From Cephalotus follicularis (Eukaryota; Streptophyta; Magnoliopsida; Oxalidales; Cephalotaceae), in assembly GCA_001972305.1 (NCBI GenBank), contig BDDD01002373.1, positions 62,001 to 126,000 on the forward strand: a stretch of 64,000 nucleotides of DNA, written 5' to 3'. How positions within the stretch are numbered: the first letter of the stretch is position 1; each line of letters opens with the position of its first letter. A program made the position numbers and the translations under genes. This document shows positions 1 through 10,971 of this stretch, piece by piece. A model generated the notes under the pieces. That model saw nothing but the letters and a program-made list of their open reading frames with translations, made no database searches and was not told where the DNA came from.

Positions 1-602
1 TGAACGTCAAAGATTCATTAACCCATATGACTAGGACACATCCTTCCTAATTGAAATAAAACACTCTTGCAATATACAAGAGGGGCGGTGAATTGAATAT
101 TGAGGAATATGCGGAAATTTAAAAACTTTAAATGTAAATAGATAAGGAAAGAAAAACTTCTCCGATATTTAGAGTGGTTCGGCTAACTCTTGCCTACGTC
201 CACTTTTCCCAAGGGAGCTCCTTGAGTTTCCACTATCTCGATTTGATTAAGGCAGCAAATCGTTACACCTCACAACTTTGTGATTGACCTCAATCACAAG
301 ACTTTGACCTCAAAGCCTTAGAGGATTCTCCTCTTTTACAAGTAATATGAAAAGTGTTTACAATAACCTCTTGAATAGGTTGATGTGAATAAATATAGCT
401 CAAAAAAAGAAACACTCAAATACACTCAAAGAAAGAAGCTTAGAAGCTTGGTTGAACAATGTGGAGCACTTTGAGTTTTTGCACACTAGATAGCTTGAAT
501 TTGATTTCTCTTGATATTGTGTGATTGATGTAGTTGATTCTGAATTGTAGTAGTTCTCTTGTTGTTCAAGTTGTTCAGTGCATCATCTGAGGTTTCATGC
601 TT

Positions 603-614
603 CCTTTTATAGCC
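603..614 (-). promoter_or_regulatory. TATA box of LTR A
   Basis: On the minus strand this reads GGCTATAAAAGG. The identical element occurs at 62350-62361 in the K LTR, where it lies downstream of the palindrome array. It therefore marks the U3/R boundary region of this LTR family. Basis: seen in the sequence, with function by family knowledge. Confidence 0.7.
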
Positions 615-689
615 TAAAAAGGTTTAGAGCCGTTGCTTAAATTGTGGAAGCTTTTGATTAAAGAAAGTGAGTTGCATTTGTTGAATTTA

Positions 690-1335
690 TCTCTGCTGAC
701 ACAAAGACGTCGACCTCTTTCTGAAAGGCATCGATGTCTTTTAGTTGATAGCCGTTATGGTGGTTAAACTAGCCGTTCCAGCTTTCCCGGTTCTTGTTCT
801 CTTAAAAAGGCGTCGACTTCTTTTCTAAAGGATTCGATGTCTTTTACTTGGTAGCCGTTGGAAGTGGTTGAACTAGCCGTTCCAGCTTTCCCGGGTGTTG
901 TCTATTTGAAAAGGCGTCGACTTCTTTTTCAAAGGCGTCGATGTCTTTTCTGGGAAATATCCAGGTGCAGAGTCTTTGAGTGTCACGTCGATGTCTTCCA
1001 TGTAGTCGATGCTTTTTCTGGGGATGATGAAAATGTCATCGATCTCTATTTAAAGGCGTCGATGTCTTTCACTTGGACGTCGATGTCTTTTGGTTGAGGA
1101 TCGATGTCTTTGGGTGCATTTTCATACAGTAGCTTCTGTCTTGAAAATCACTGAATGCGTCGATGTTTTCCTGGAAGTAGTCGATGTCTTCTTGAATGTA
1201 GTCGACGTCTTTGGGAAGTGGTCGACTTCTTTTGGTACGGACGTCGATGCTATAACTGGGAGGTAGATGCTTTCCTTTCAGTTAATTCTGTTACAAAAGG
1301 CGTCGATGCTATTGTAAAGGAGTCGACTTCTTTTT
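690..1335. repeat. GTCGAC-centred palindrome array in U3 of LTR A
   Basis: About twenty copies of a degenerate palindrome, consensus AAAGACGTCGACGTCTTT, spaced roughly 20-40 bases. Variants have ATCGAC or GTCGATG centres. The array fills U3 upstream of the TATA box. Forward reading frames across it are repeat translations, not genes. Its relation to arrays elsewhere in the window is treated in the findings. Confidence 0.85.
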
Positions 1336-1450
1336 CTGCAGAATGGTTTTAGACTTTGATATTCAACTTGTAATTCCTTGCACATCAAGTAACTTAGTTA
1401 GATGCAAATATGTTATCATCAAAACAAGGATTGAGACTTAATCGTCAACA

Positions 1451-2631
1451 CTAATCACTACTCAACACATCACTAAAATCATTTACCATTAGAATCATAG
1501 AGATAATACCATCTTTAGACCTTAACAAAATTACATTCTCTTCTTCACAATATTGAACCCGAAATTTATGAAGTAGAATGGAGACTAAACCACACTTTTC
1601 ATACTTCAATTTACTATCACATAAACATCACTAACCAAAAAAATCAGCCTTCCTTATTCCTTAAAGAACCCGAATTTTCCAGAAATTAAGAATGAAGATT
1701 AATTCATGCTATCACGCTTTTATTATATCATTTCCATCATCTTATCTCCTACCAAAAATCAATCTTCTTTCATAAACAATAGACTCAAAAATTAAAGGAA
1801 GATAGAGGAGAGTTCAAATCATGAAATGAAGCTTCCATTCCCACTCAAATATAACCATACATTATGAGGAATTCATCCTCTCTTTAACAACCATAAAAAT
1901 TTGAATTTTTAAAGAAGAAAAAGGATGATGAATCCTTATACAAAATGCTTCAATTCTTATCAATTATCATCTATTATGCTAAATACAATCCATCCTCTTA
2001 ACCAATTCTTCCTCAAACCCAAAATTAGAAGTTAACATGCGATATATAACTAATCTTAGAAAGGAAATAGCTAGAGCTTACCTTAAAACACAAGAAGAGT
2101 ATAGGTGAATCACTTGTGACTTGTTTTCTTAAAGAATATTTGAAGAAATTGGAGAGCTAACAAGGAGAGGTGGTTCGGCTATAAGGAACTAGAATGTCGT
2201 CTCTCTTTTTTTATCTTCCTTAGGAAGCTTTAGAAAATTTGGGTAGCATGGAGAATGGTCTAGAATGTTGGAGAAATAAGGGGGAGAGAAGAATTGAAAA
2301 CGTTTTGGGAACAAGTGAAATTTCGACTGCATAAGAAAGTAAAGAAGACTTGACATGTTGGGCCAAATTTTTATACATAAATTTCATAGTTTTTGGGCCT
2401 TAACATCATGTAAAATTCAGGCCACTCTTAAAAGAATTTGAAATTTTGGGCTTTTACCATAAGTTTAACACTCAATCAACTTACTCCATTATAGCTCCAA
2501 TTAGTAGTCCATAATAAACTAATGCATGCCTTAATTAAGTCATCAAATGTCTGTAATTATTATACAAGGTATGCACACATAAAATGAACTCTTATAGGAC
2601 TATACTCTAATTTATAATGCGGGGTGTTACA
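1451..2631 (-). mobile_element. Gypsy-type LTR fragment (LTR J) inserted in Sirevirus integrase
   Basis: On the minus strand it starts TGTAACACCCCGC at 2631, typical of plant gypsy LTRs. It has a TATA-like TGTATAAAAA at 2368-2377 (minus) and a splice-donor-like AAGGTAAGC near 2078-2086. Its right edge interrupts a copia integrase reading frame exactly at 2632. The other end is lost where LTR A begins at 1451, so no target duplication can be read. No coding capacity is visible; the rest is AT-rich LTR sequence. Confidence 0.6.
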
Positions 2632-3858
2632 GTTCTAGCCATTTCTTCTAGAGTACGATTTTTCCTTTCAACAACCCCATTTTGTTGAGGAGTTCTAAGA
2701 GTTACAAAATTATGGCTAAAACTATTTTCCTCACAAGATTTTTCAAACAAATGATTTTCAAATTCCTTTCCATGATCACTTATAATGCTAACAATAGAAG
2801 AGTTTTCTCATTTTGAACCTTTTTACAAAAAACTGAAAATTCACGGAGGCTTCATTTTTATGGGCAAGAAAAATAGTCCATGTATACCTAGAGTAATCAT
2901 CAACAATGACTAAGGCATAATATTTAGCACCAATACTTCTAGTTCTAGTTGGTCCAAATAAATCTATACGCAATAGTTGAAGTGGCATAGTTGTGGAGAC
3001 AACATATTTACTTTTAAAGCTTGATCTAGTTTGCTTCCCTTTTTGACAAACATCACAAATTTGATCTTTTTGAAATCTTATTTTTGGAAGACCTTTAACT
3101 AGATCATGTTTAACAATTTTTGAGAGTGTTGTCATGTTAACATGACCAAGTCTCCTATGCCACAACCAACTACCTTCATTGTTTATAGACATAAGGCATT
3201 TCACATTTTGAATTTGTAAATCCAATAAATCAACTATATAAACATTGTCTTGTCTATAACCAGTGAACCTAGTTTGATCATTGTTAAGGTCTACAACATT
3301 GCAATGAGATTTTTAAAAAACAACTCTATAACCCTTGTCACATAATTGAATAATGCTCAAGAGGTTATGCTTGAGTCCATTAATATATAATACGTTATTT
3401 ATTTGGGTAAAGTCATTACCTATGGAACCAATTCCTTCAATTTTTCCATTTGCGTTATCTCCAAAGGTAACTTCTCCTCCATTATTTGGCTTCAAGGTGA
3501 TAAATTGATCTTTATCACCAGTCATGTGCTTTGAGCATCCACTATCCAAGTACCATTAAGTTTTTGTTGATTTGTCCTTCAAGCACACCTACACCAAGAG
3601 CCAATTCAAAATTTGTTCTTTGGTACGCAAATGAACTTTGTTACCTTGAATGTTAGTCACAATGGTTCCTTTTGGAACCCAAATCTTCCTAGTTTTATCA
3701 AGGTCAATTTTCTTTTTATGTAAACAAGATATGGAAGTATGTCCTTGCTTTCCACAATAATTAGAAGTGATTTTAGGCACACTGCTCTTAACAAAGAAAT
3801 TGTTAAAGTGTTTGACATTATTCATTTTGTCATACCCCAAACCGGCCTTATGAAACAC
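2632..3858 (-). pseudogene. pol: Sirevirus protease and N-terminal integrase (broken)
   Basis: In order there is a second knuckle-like motif (YCGKQGHTSISC, near 3730-3765), then the aspartic protease active site LDSGCSKHMTG (about 3520-3550), with the retropepsin core running to LLSIIQLCDKGY. After that come the integrase HHCC zinc domain (WHRRLGHVN ... CDVCQKGKQ, about 3030-3165) and the catalytic core with RIDLFGPT and VIVDDYSRYTW. The segments 3858-3589, 3549-3313 and 3225-2788 share one frame and are separated by stops. A further shift near 2788 precedes the SDHGKEFE and NGVVERKNR motifs, after which the gene ends abruptly at 2632. Confidence 0.82.
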
Positions 3859-5188
3859 ATCTTTGAATTCCTATGAGTTTATCCAATTTATCACTACTAT
3901 TGGAGAATTTTGAAAAATTCTTTTTCAAAGCATCAATTTCTAATTTTAGTGATTCATTTTCTTTTTCTAAAGAATTAGCCCTTTCTTTATCTTTTTCTAA
4001 TTCAAGAACATTAGTCTTTAATTCCTCTAGTTTGTAAGTGAGAACTTTGTTCAATTTATTTGGAGAGGAATGTTTTAAACTCAAATTCTTAGTGTATTCA
4101 ACTAGTTCATCATAAGCATCTTGAAGTTCATCATAAGAGAAAGAAGTAGAAAGATGTACCTCATTTTCATCTTCATTTTCAATTGCCATAAAGGCAATGT
4201 TTGCAACTTCTCCATCACTTTCTTCATCAGAGCTTGAATCGTCACTGTCACTCCATGTAGCCATCATTGCTTTCTTCTTCTTAGGATGCTCTTTGTTCTT
4301 CTTCAACTTAGGACAATCACTCTTGTAGTGTCCCGACTTGTTGCACTCATAGCAAATCACTTCTTCCTTCTTGCTTGATTCACCCTTTTGAAAATGCTTC
4401 TTGAAAGGCCTCTTTCCTTGTTGTCTCTTGTTTGGAAGAAACCTCTTGAACTTTCTTATTATTAGGGCCATCTCTTCATATTCATCATTGTCATCTTCAT
4501 TCTCCACTTTAGAGGCTGGAAATGCATCAATTTTCTTCTTTTTGGTCTCCTCACTTTCATGATTCTTCATTGTCCATCTCTTTGGAAAACATCTTAAAAT
4601 CTTCCTAACAAGTTCTTGGTTAGGATAGCATTTTCCAAGATTTTTAAGAGAGTTAATGATAGTAGTAAAACAAGGAAACATATCACTAATACTCTCATCA
4701 TCATGCATCATAAATAGTTCATATTGATGTACAAGCATGCTTATTTTTTACTCATTAACTTGGTTGGTACGTTCATAGGTAACCTCTAACAAGTTTCACA
4801 TTTCTTTTGCGGAGTCACATGAGAAAATACAATTCAATTCAACCGCATAAACAGCACAAAATAGAACATGTTTGGCATTTGAATTGAGTTGAAGCAATTT
4901 GACATCATTGTCATCAAACTCGTTTTCAGATTTAGGGGTAACCACCCCTTCTACAATTTTAGAGGGAGCTTTGGGACCATTAACTATAATGTTCCATAAT
5001 TGGTAGTCTAGTGATTGAATGAATATAGTCATTTTGGTTTTCCAAAATCTATAATGTTTCCCATCAAAGTAGGGAGGTCTAGTTATTGAAGAACCTTCAA
5101 CCCCATGTTGAGATTCCTTGAGGTTGTCATGGATCTTTATATCTCTAACAATTAAGAATAATAAGATAACTTCTCCCCGGAATTTCAT
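3848..5188 (-). pseudogene. gag: Sirevirus gag (broken)
   Basis: Gag is the RNA-binding capsid protein. The N-terminal part contains RPPYFDGKHYRFWKTKM, the conserved start of copia gag. The middle carries a CCHC zinc knuckle CYECNKSGHYKSDC (about 4310-4355), followed by a Lys-rich stretch, an acidic Ser/Asp/Glu tract and a Glu/Lys/Leu coiled coil. The two long pieces (5188-4796 and 4738-3848) are in one frame, separated by in-frame stops near 4794 and 4747. The true start is uncertain because the upstream leader is replaced by LTR sequence. A frameshift near 3850 separates it from the protease frame; whether that is natural gag/pol frameshifting or decay cannot be told. Confidence 0.8.
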
Positions 5189-5488
5189 AAATAATTATTG
5201 TGATATTGGTATAGTGTATGGCCGTGATAAAGCCGATAGAGGCCCGGAGCAATAAAAGGCATTGCGCGTTGAAGCTGTAATTATAAGGCCCAAAACGGCT
5301 AATAAATCCCATTTTTAATGCGCGGATGTAAAGCCCAGTGTTCACATTATTATTGTTATTTTAGTGGGTGGCTGGATTAATTAATATCCCAATGCACGGA
5401 ATAATCGGGACCCAGGCCTTAATATTTGCTGGTAAAATACCAAGAAGGAAGGGGGAAGTCAAATGAAAAAGAAAAAAAAAGAAGGAGA

Positions 5489-5511
5489 CACGGGCGCACA
5501 ACGCGCCCGTG
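5489..5511. other. GC-rich hairpin in LTR I
   Basis: Perfect 9-bp stem CACGGGCGC / GCGCCCGTG with loop ACAAC. The same stem with a different loop is present at 55838-55859 and, with one end mismatch, at 58311-58332 in the related LTRs. It lies in the presumed transcribed leader of the LTR. Confidence 0.75.
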
Positions 5512-6526
5512 TGAAAAAAAAGAAGAAATGAGACAGAAGGAGAGAGGGCGTGAGAGAGCGAGAGAGAGCGCGAGACAGAGGGAGAGAGAGTTCGCAGGAG
5601 AAGGCGCCGGAGCAAGCTGCCAGACCAGGAAAGGATGGCGAGCAACCCAGGCTCTCAACCCGACGGTAACTTCTTCCTTCTTCTTTCTTTTCTCTCTTTT
5701 CTTCTCTTCTATTCCCCGACACTGTGCGACTTGGATGTGCAATTCCGAAACCGTTAGCGTCGCAGATAGAGTGGGTCTTCGTCTAGAAGGCCAGCTCTGC
5801 TCATTTTGACCACTGTTGAGGCATATCTCGGCCTGAATCGATTGGAATCAGTCGATTGAGTCAACTCAACCATTTCAACTCATTGCCGCCTGAGACCGTG
5901 CGATTTGTGCTGAGTCTCGATGAGTCTTGAACAGTGGTATGTAGAATTGATGGTTGTGTGGAGTTTTTGGGTGATGATCGGACTTGTTGAAGTCTGGCGA
6001 GTCAACTCAGTGAGTTGAACTCACTGCCCCCTGTAACACGGTGTTCGGCGCTGAGTCCCAGCGAGTCTTGAGTGGTTTTGAGTAGATCGTTCAATGTGGA
6101 ACATGTTTATGGGTGTTTCACAAGCTGAGTGAGTCGGCCAGAATCTGGCCAGTGCTCCGGTGACGGCAGTGTTGGTTTCTGTGTGTTAAGGGTAATGGAA
6201 ATGTGTTGTATGTGCAGTGAGCGAGTTGGTAATTTTGTTCGGCAGTGAAGGGAAGTGATAATCGATAGTTGGCAGCAATTTGGGAATGTTCGGCAATTAA
6301 ACCTACAGCTCGACTGTACTATTGCTACTGCTTTAACTGGTATGGATTATGTAGTTGTGTTCATGAGTTCAATTGTAATAGATGTTCATTTGATGAAATG
6401 CAAGTAATAGACCATGGTTTTGAGCATGAATGTGTGTACTGTTAGTAATGCTCTATTTTGGATTTATTGCATTGGAAATTGCACGTGTTGATCTGTTGTA
6501 TCGTGTGTACTGCCCGCAGAACCAGT

Positions 6527-6885
6527 CGACTGTTCAAAAAGAACAGCCGACTGTCAAGGGAAATAGTCGACTATTAAAACAGAGTAGCAGACTGTTAAAG
6601 GAAACAACCAACTGTTGAATGGAACACTCGACTGTCCACGTGTCTCCCCGCCCGGATTCACTGATGTGGTGATGCTGTGGTGTGTGGCAATGAAGAAAAC
6701 ATGCACTGTTCACACAACAGCCGATTGTCAAAAGAGAACAGCCAACTATTGAAGGAGAACATTCGACTATCAAAAGAGAACAGCCGACTGTTGAAGGAGA
6801 ACAACCGACTATCAAAAGAGAACATACGGCTGTTGAAGGAGAACAGCCGACTCTCAAGAGAGGACAACCGACTGTTAAAGGATTT
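6527..6885 (+). repeat. 20-21-bp tandem array in LTR I
   Basis: Two blocks of a unit of the form GAACAGCCGACTGTTGAAGGA. In the second block the CGACT core recurs at 6722, 6743, 6764, 6785, 6806, 6827, 6848 and 6869, an exact 21-base spacing. The first block has cores at 6527, 6548, 6568, 6589, 6609 and 6629. Many units contain CAGTCGACTG or CAGCCGACTG palindromes. Because 21 is a multiple of three, one frame reads as seven-residue repeats (6677-6898), which I regard as incidental. Confidence 0.9.
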
Positions 6886-8927
6886 GTCTGCGTTTTGAGC
6901 ATATGTTTGCATTGCATAGTATTATGGATTCAACTGTGGATTGTTATTGCTAATTCTAAAGTGTTTGTCATTTTCGAAAACTGCATCATGATTTATTACA
7001 ATCATTATTTTACATGAAAATGTTATATTTCAAAGATTGAATTACTGTTTCAAACTGATTTCTTCCATTTTAACGAATGGGACTACTGCAAGTATTTTAT
7101 AACTTATACACTACTTGAAAACGAATTCACTGTTGGATTGTGTTTTGGATTGATGCCGTACTAGTTGCGGTGGCGGAGGTTGCCACTGATGGCTAATGGC
7201 GGGATGGGCTCTAGGCGCCAGTATGTCTAGGACCACCCAAAAATACTGGTTATTTAGCCTTCGTGCAAGTAACATTGGATTGACTGTTATCCTGCTTTGA
7301 GTCGGCCAGAGACGGGGCTGGAGTAGGAATTAAGACATCTGAGCCAGGAGATGGCGATGACCTTCGTACGTACTGATTGGATGGACTGGTCCTTTGTGAC
7401 ATGACTGATGGATTGTATTGGTGTAGCCACTTGGCATGGTTGCTTATATATTGACCGATATATATATATATATACACGTACTGTTTCATATTACGTATTG
7501 CATCACGATGCATTCATTTCATTGCATTTGTCATCATTGCCCCCAAAGCACCTTTATATCTTTCCTACTTAGACAGTGGTTTGGCTATCAAATGACAGAT
7601 TAATGTAGTGGGATTGATCTCGCATACGCTTGGAGGATCGAAGAGAAAACTAAGTTGTTCTTCTTTGATGTATTGTTAATTGGATAATGTATTTTGTACT
7701 GACTGATTTTAGTTCACGCTCCATTTGAGGGCAATTAACGATGATTATGTAGTATTGTTGTTAAACAGTTAGTAACATGTAGTATGGGACACATGTTATA
7801 TTTATTTATTTGTCTTATTAAATGCTTCCGCAAGAGTTTTATACGGTTTGGAAAGTTTTAATTTTCCCATAAAATTGTATAAGCTGAATTTTATGTTAAA
7901 TTTCCATGACCTATGTAACGGCCCGCATTAATTTTGGGTAAATTGATGTTTGGGCTTGGGGGGAAAACTTTTTTTTTCCTTTCTTTCCTCCTTCTTGGTT
8001 AAGTGTTTGTTGGCTTGGGCTTCACTTCTTGGGTAGTGAAGGTTTGGTGTGGTCTTAGTGGAGGCCCAATGCTTGTGTGTGATGGGTTAAGAGGTAAGTT
8101 TGGTTTAGTTGGTGTTGGGATATGTACAAAGCTTGTTTAGGAAGCTTAATAGTTGACTTCGACAGATATCATGTCCATCTATCACGTCTGAAGAAGTGTT
8201 GGGAGAGAGAGCTTCATCTTTCTTCTTCTTTGTCTTTCTTCTAAAGCTTTGAGCGCTGTTTGAGGTTGGAACTTTCTTTCACCCGTCTACACGTCTAGCA
8301 GGTGAGTGTTCTACCCTGTATGTTTTGGTGCGTCGCATGGTTGGTGCAGGCACGACCTTTGAGGCCGAGGAAGAGCTTTGCCTGGGTTTTCATGGTTGTA
8401 TGTGGTTCTTGCATAGCTTCAGAGATGTTGTTCTTGGTAGCAGAGCGTTGTTGTGTGTTGGTCTTGCAGAGGAAGATCTAGGCACGGAGTCCGCACAACA
8501 ACGGAACTAGCTAAGAAAGCTGTTGATACTAGTGAGTGAGATGTTTTTCTTTCTATCAATTGATAACTGAGAGTTGTTGTCTATATGCCTTCCATGATAT
8601 TATCTTCACTAAGATTTCTTCTCCTGTCATCTTGTTGATATTGCATGTGAATACTGCTTCACCGGGTTGAACTTGTTGTTTCCCCTTTCTTGTTGACTAT
8701 TCATGCTTTATCTGATATCATGTGTTGTTATTCTCGGATACTGGTTACTGGGTGCTGGTTACTTGGTTATGTATGAGATTGCCAGCAGGAGATGGTCTAA
8801 GTGGTGATACACTTACCTCTGAGCCGAGGTTCTCCTCTATCTTTCTCGTCAAGGGTGGAGCTGAGCGGTGATTCGCGGGCCCCTTGGATGATACTAACGC
8901 TATGTGATTCCTGAGGAGGTAGCGCCT

Positions 8928-9065
8928 CGATCGAGGTTCACATAGTGTAGTGCTGAGCTCGTGATTGCCGATGGGGGTGGGCTTGCGTAGCCCTTCGATC
9001 GAGGTTCATGTAGTGAGGTGCGCTAACGTATGATTGCCGAGGGAGGAGTGCTTGCGTAGCCCTTC
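8928..9065 (+). repeat. Direct repeat of about 68 bp in LTR M
   Basis: Two copies of a unit beginning CGATCGAGGTTCA (8928 and 8996) and ending in 'cttgcgtagcccttc' (near 8982-8996 and 9050-9064), each containing 'gattgccga'. A third degenerate copy precedes them. Confidence 0.7.
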
Positions 9066-10568
9066 TACCAATGTGCGGTGCTTTGGAAGTGGGTATCTAT
9101 ATTGAGTATATGAGGGATGTGTTCAATCCTGTAGCCCATGACCACGTTGATAGAATGTCAACGAAGTTTGTTATGTATGCTGCCGAGGTGGTTCCGGCTA
9201 TGGAAGTGTGTGAGTCGTTTGTGCATGTGCGTGTGTGGAATGTACTTGTGATATATACAGTACCTTGGATCCTTGGCATGTTCTGATATATATAAACTAT
9301 TGTTTATCTTCTTTCCTTGAGGTCAGTCATTGAGTTGGTAGCTCTGACGTCTCCTCGGACTTTTCCTTGTTATCGATATCCTTGTATACTTTCACCTCAG
9401 CCTTGTTTTGTTGAGTATGGGAGATGGGTTGTTCTCGGCCCAGTTGGGGCAGGGCACGTTCACCTTGACTCTTGGTACCACGATGGAAGTGGGTCACCCA
9501 GGATACTCCTTGATCTTACTCACTAGTCATTTGGACTAATCCCCTCTCAGTTTTGTGTGCAGAGGGAGCGAGGCAGCAGTGTTCTTGAGATCCATTAAGG
9601 ACAGCTTGTTGGAAGGGGTAGACGCTGGACGCAGCACCTTAGGATGGCTCCTAGGCCACAGACACCTTCATGCATTTGGGGACATTCATTGGGTTTTTGT
9701 ATAGTTTTTGTTTAATATCTAGACCTTGAAAAATCTTTCTTTATAACCATGTGTTTAAACTTTTGGATGTTGTGCCCTCGGCAGTTTGCCCGGGACCGTG
9801 TATAAAATTCTTTTCTTGTTTTATATGCTTGTTGTTTGTGCTGTTCTCTCAGCCCTGGCGCTGTTTTTACTTAGTGTTTGGGGTGTGCAGGTACGATGTA
9901 TAAGTTCAGGGGTTTTGGGACCCTGGGCAGGGGAGCAGCTCTTCCCAGCCCTGGCCTTGGTGAAACTGCAGTGTTTCTTCTCGGGCCTTTCGTGCGTGGC
10001 ACCTCTGTTGAGATGTTGGGGTAAAAAGTGGTGGCTTGATCTCGGTTTGTCAAACCTTTAGGTTGACCTTGCAGCTCAGGTTGGTTGACCCTAAGCTGAG
10101 GTCTGGTGGCATCCCCGGGCATTATCCCCAGGCATGCCGTTAACGTTTGGTGGAGGTAAGTAGTTTTCTTTAGTTTTGCCCGACCTCCCGACCTCGGACC
10201 AGCTTAGTCCCTGGAGACGTTTTGGTGGGTGAGCCCTGGTGGATCCCCTGGGCACCTGGTCGGGATGAGATGTTATCTCCTTGGTCTACTTTGAGTGTTG
10301 GTGGGACCTCGGGTGGTTGTCCCATGCGCTTGGCGTTGTCCCCGGGCCCTTGTGTTGATCCCAGGCTTAGATTTTTGTTAAGTTTTGTCGTCCAATGAGG
10401 ACATGCCCGAGGATGGTTCATCCTGGGAAGGCATGTCTTAGGATGGGGCGCAGGCCTAGTTTGCGTTACGTTATGTTATGTTGGCCTCCTTGCCCGGGAC
10501 CCCAAGCAAGACATAGTGTTGCGTTCTCTGCCCTGGCTCCCTTCCCTGGCATGTTCCCTTAGTGGAAC

Positions 10569-10675
10569 GGTGCGTTTGGGCAGCGGGTGTGGTGCACGTT
10601 CCGTTTAGTTAAATGGTGCGTTTGCTAAGTGGGTGTTGTGCACGTTTCTTTTAGTGAAACGGTGAGCTTTGGGGA
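10569..10675 (+). repeat. 46-bp tandem repeat in LTR M
   Basis: GGTGCGTTTG occurs at 10569 and 10615 and GGTGAGCTTTG at 10661, an exact 46-base spacing. Each unit includes GTGCACGTT, whose core GTGCAC is palindromic. About 2.3 copies. Confidence 0.75.
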
Positions 10676-10962
10676 TAGTTTAAGTAAGGGTTCTTTTGTG
10701 GTTTTACCCTCCCTTGTTTTCTCTTCCCTGCTGGGGCATTTCTCATTTTATGCCCTGGGTACGTTTGGCCTGGGGAGCGTGGTTCTCCTCGGCAGTGTGT
10801 TTTAATGCCTGCCCTGGCCTTAGCGCTAGCCTTGGTGTTTGTTGGGTTTTGGTTAGGGATCTAGGTGAGGGATCCTTCCACCTGGCACGGCCGTCCTCGG
10901 GCGGGGGTGCCCGTGGACGGGGTGTGTCAACCTAAATGTTGTTATAGAAGCGGGGTGTGACA

Positions 10963-10970
10963 GATACCAA
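10963..10970 (-). other. Stub of primer binding site next to LTR B
   Basis: On the minus strand TTGGTATC follows the LTR B end after one A, as expected for the start of an initiator-Met tRNA primer site (TTGGTATCAGAGC). The rest is replaced at 10962 by LTR M. This indicates that LTR B is a 5' LTR in minus orientation whose internal region was cut by LTR M. Confidence 0.55.
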
Positions 10971-10971
10971 T

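Larger units (their letters stand above)
1..1450 (-). mobile_element. Sirevirus-type Ty1/copia LTR (LTR A), minus orientation
   Basis: Read on the minus strand the LTR begins TGTTGACGATTAAG at 1450 and matches the 3' LTR of Sirevirus K (61603 onward): the same start, the same phrase about a DNA-coded 'tgatgataacatatttgca', the same palindrome-rich U3 and the same TATA region. The part beyond TATA (about 600 bases toward position 1) carries the copia R/U5 features also seen at 10972-11300, such as a conserved stretch around 170-215. The left end may lie at the window edge, since the text begins with TG, but this cannot be confirmed. No polypurine tract is seen at 1451, so this is a 5' LTR of an element lying to the left, a solo LTR, or a rearranged copy. 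It abuts and probably truncates the gypsy-type LTR at 1451-2631. Confidence 0.8.
2632..5188 (-). mobile_element. Truncated Sirevirus internal region (gag-protease-integrase)
   Basis: Ty1/copia internal region on the minus strand running from gag (near 5188) through protease to the integrase core, where it is cut at 2632 by LTR J. Reverse transcriptase and RNase H are absent. The 5' leader, primer site and 5' LTR are also missing, because gypsy-type LTR sequence begins around 5160. The domain content, with a Lys/Glu-rich gag carrying a CCHC knuckle followed by a second knuckle in pol, is that of the Sirevirus lineage. Confidence 0.85.
5160..7913 (+). mobile_element. Gypsy-type LTR (LTR I), 5'-truncated
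   Basis: From about 5230 it matches the LTR at 55600-56640: the phrases around 'aaacggctaataaa', 'ggaataatcgggaccca', the GC-rich hairpin, the 'gccgttagcgtcg' and 'gagcgagttggtaa' stretches appear in the same order. The expected TGTAACACCC start is missing, so the left end is truncated or diverged where Sirevirus gag begins. The right part (7560-7913) ends in a region typical of chromovirus LTR 3' halves and is cut at 7914 by another LTR start. It holds GA-rich sequence (5530-5590), a hairpin, a 21-bp array and a TA microsatellite (7459-7474). No gene is seen. Confidence 0.65.
7914..10962 (+). mobile_element. Long gypsy-type LTR (LTR M), possible solo or rearranged
   Basis: Begins TGTAACGGCCCGC at 7914 and ends GCGGGGTGTGACA at 10962, the terminal pattern of plant gypsy LTRs, giving about 3.05 kb. 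The flanks (ACCTA and GATAC) do not match, so it is not a simple solo LTR with target duplication. It may be a recombinant or one LTR of a deleted element. It contains direct repeats near 8928-9065, a GC-rich section with CCCGGG-type sequence (9780-10560) and a 46-bp repeat near 10569. No convincing gene is present; reading frames are short and lack known motifs. Confidence 0.55.

Noticed and set aside
858-1352. Two open frames rich in VDVF/VDAF repeats
   Set aside because: Translations of the GTCGAC motif array in U3 of LTR A; no conserved protein features.
5361-5809. Overlapping Ser/Leu/Arg-rich open frames on both strands
   Set aside because: Produced by GA-rich low-complexity DNA in LTR I.
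6527-6885. CRISPR-like array of regularly spaced repeats
   Set aside because: Units are directly adjacent with no unique spacers, in plant LTR DNA.
6677-6898. Open frame encoding perfect heptad repeats, like a coiled-coil protein
   Set aside because: It is the translation of a 21-bp tandem DNA repeat inside an LTR; there is no gene context, and both strands read open in several frames.
8325-9526. Several short plus-strand frames in LTR M
   Set aside because: Short, without motifs, and overlapping a direct DNA repeat.
7914-10962. Clean solo LTR
   Set aside because: Terminal sequences fit, but the flanking pentamers (ACCTA, GATAC) do not match, so a simple solo LTR is not supported.
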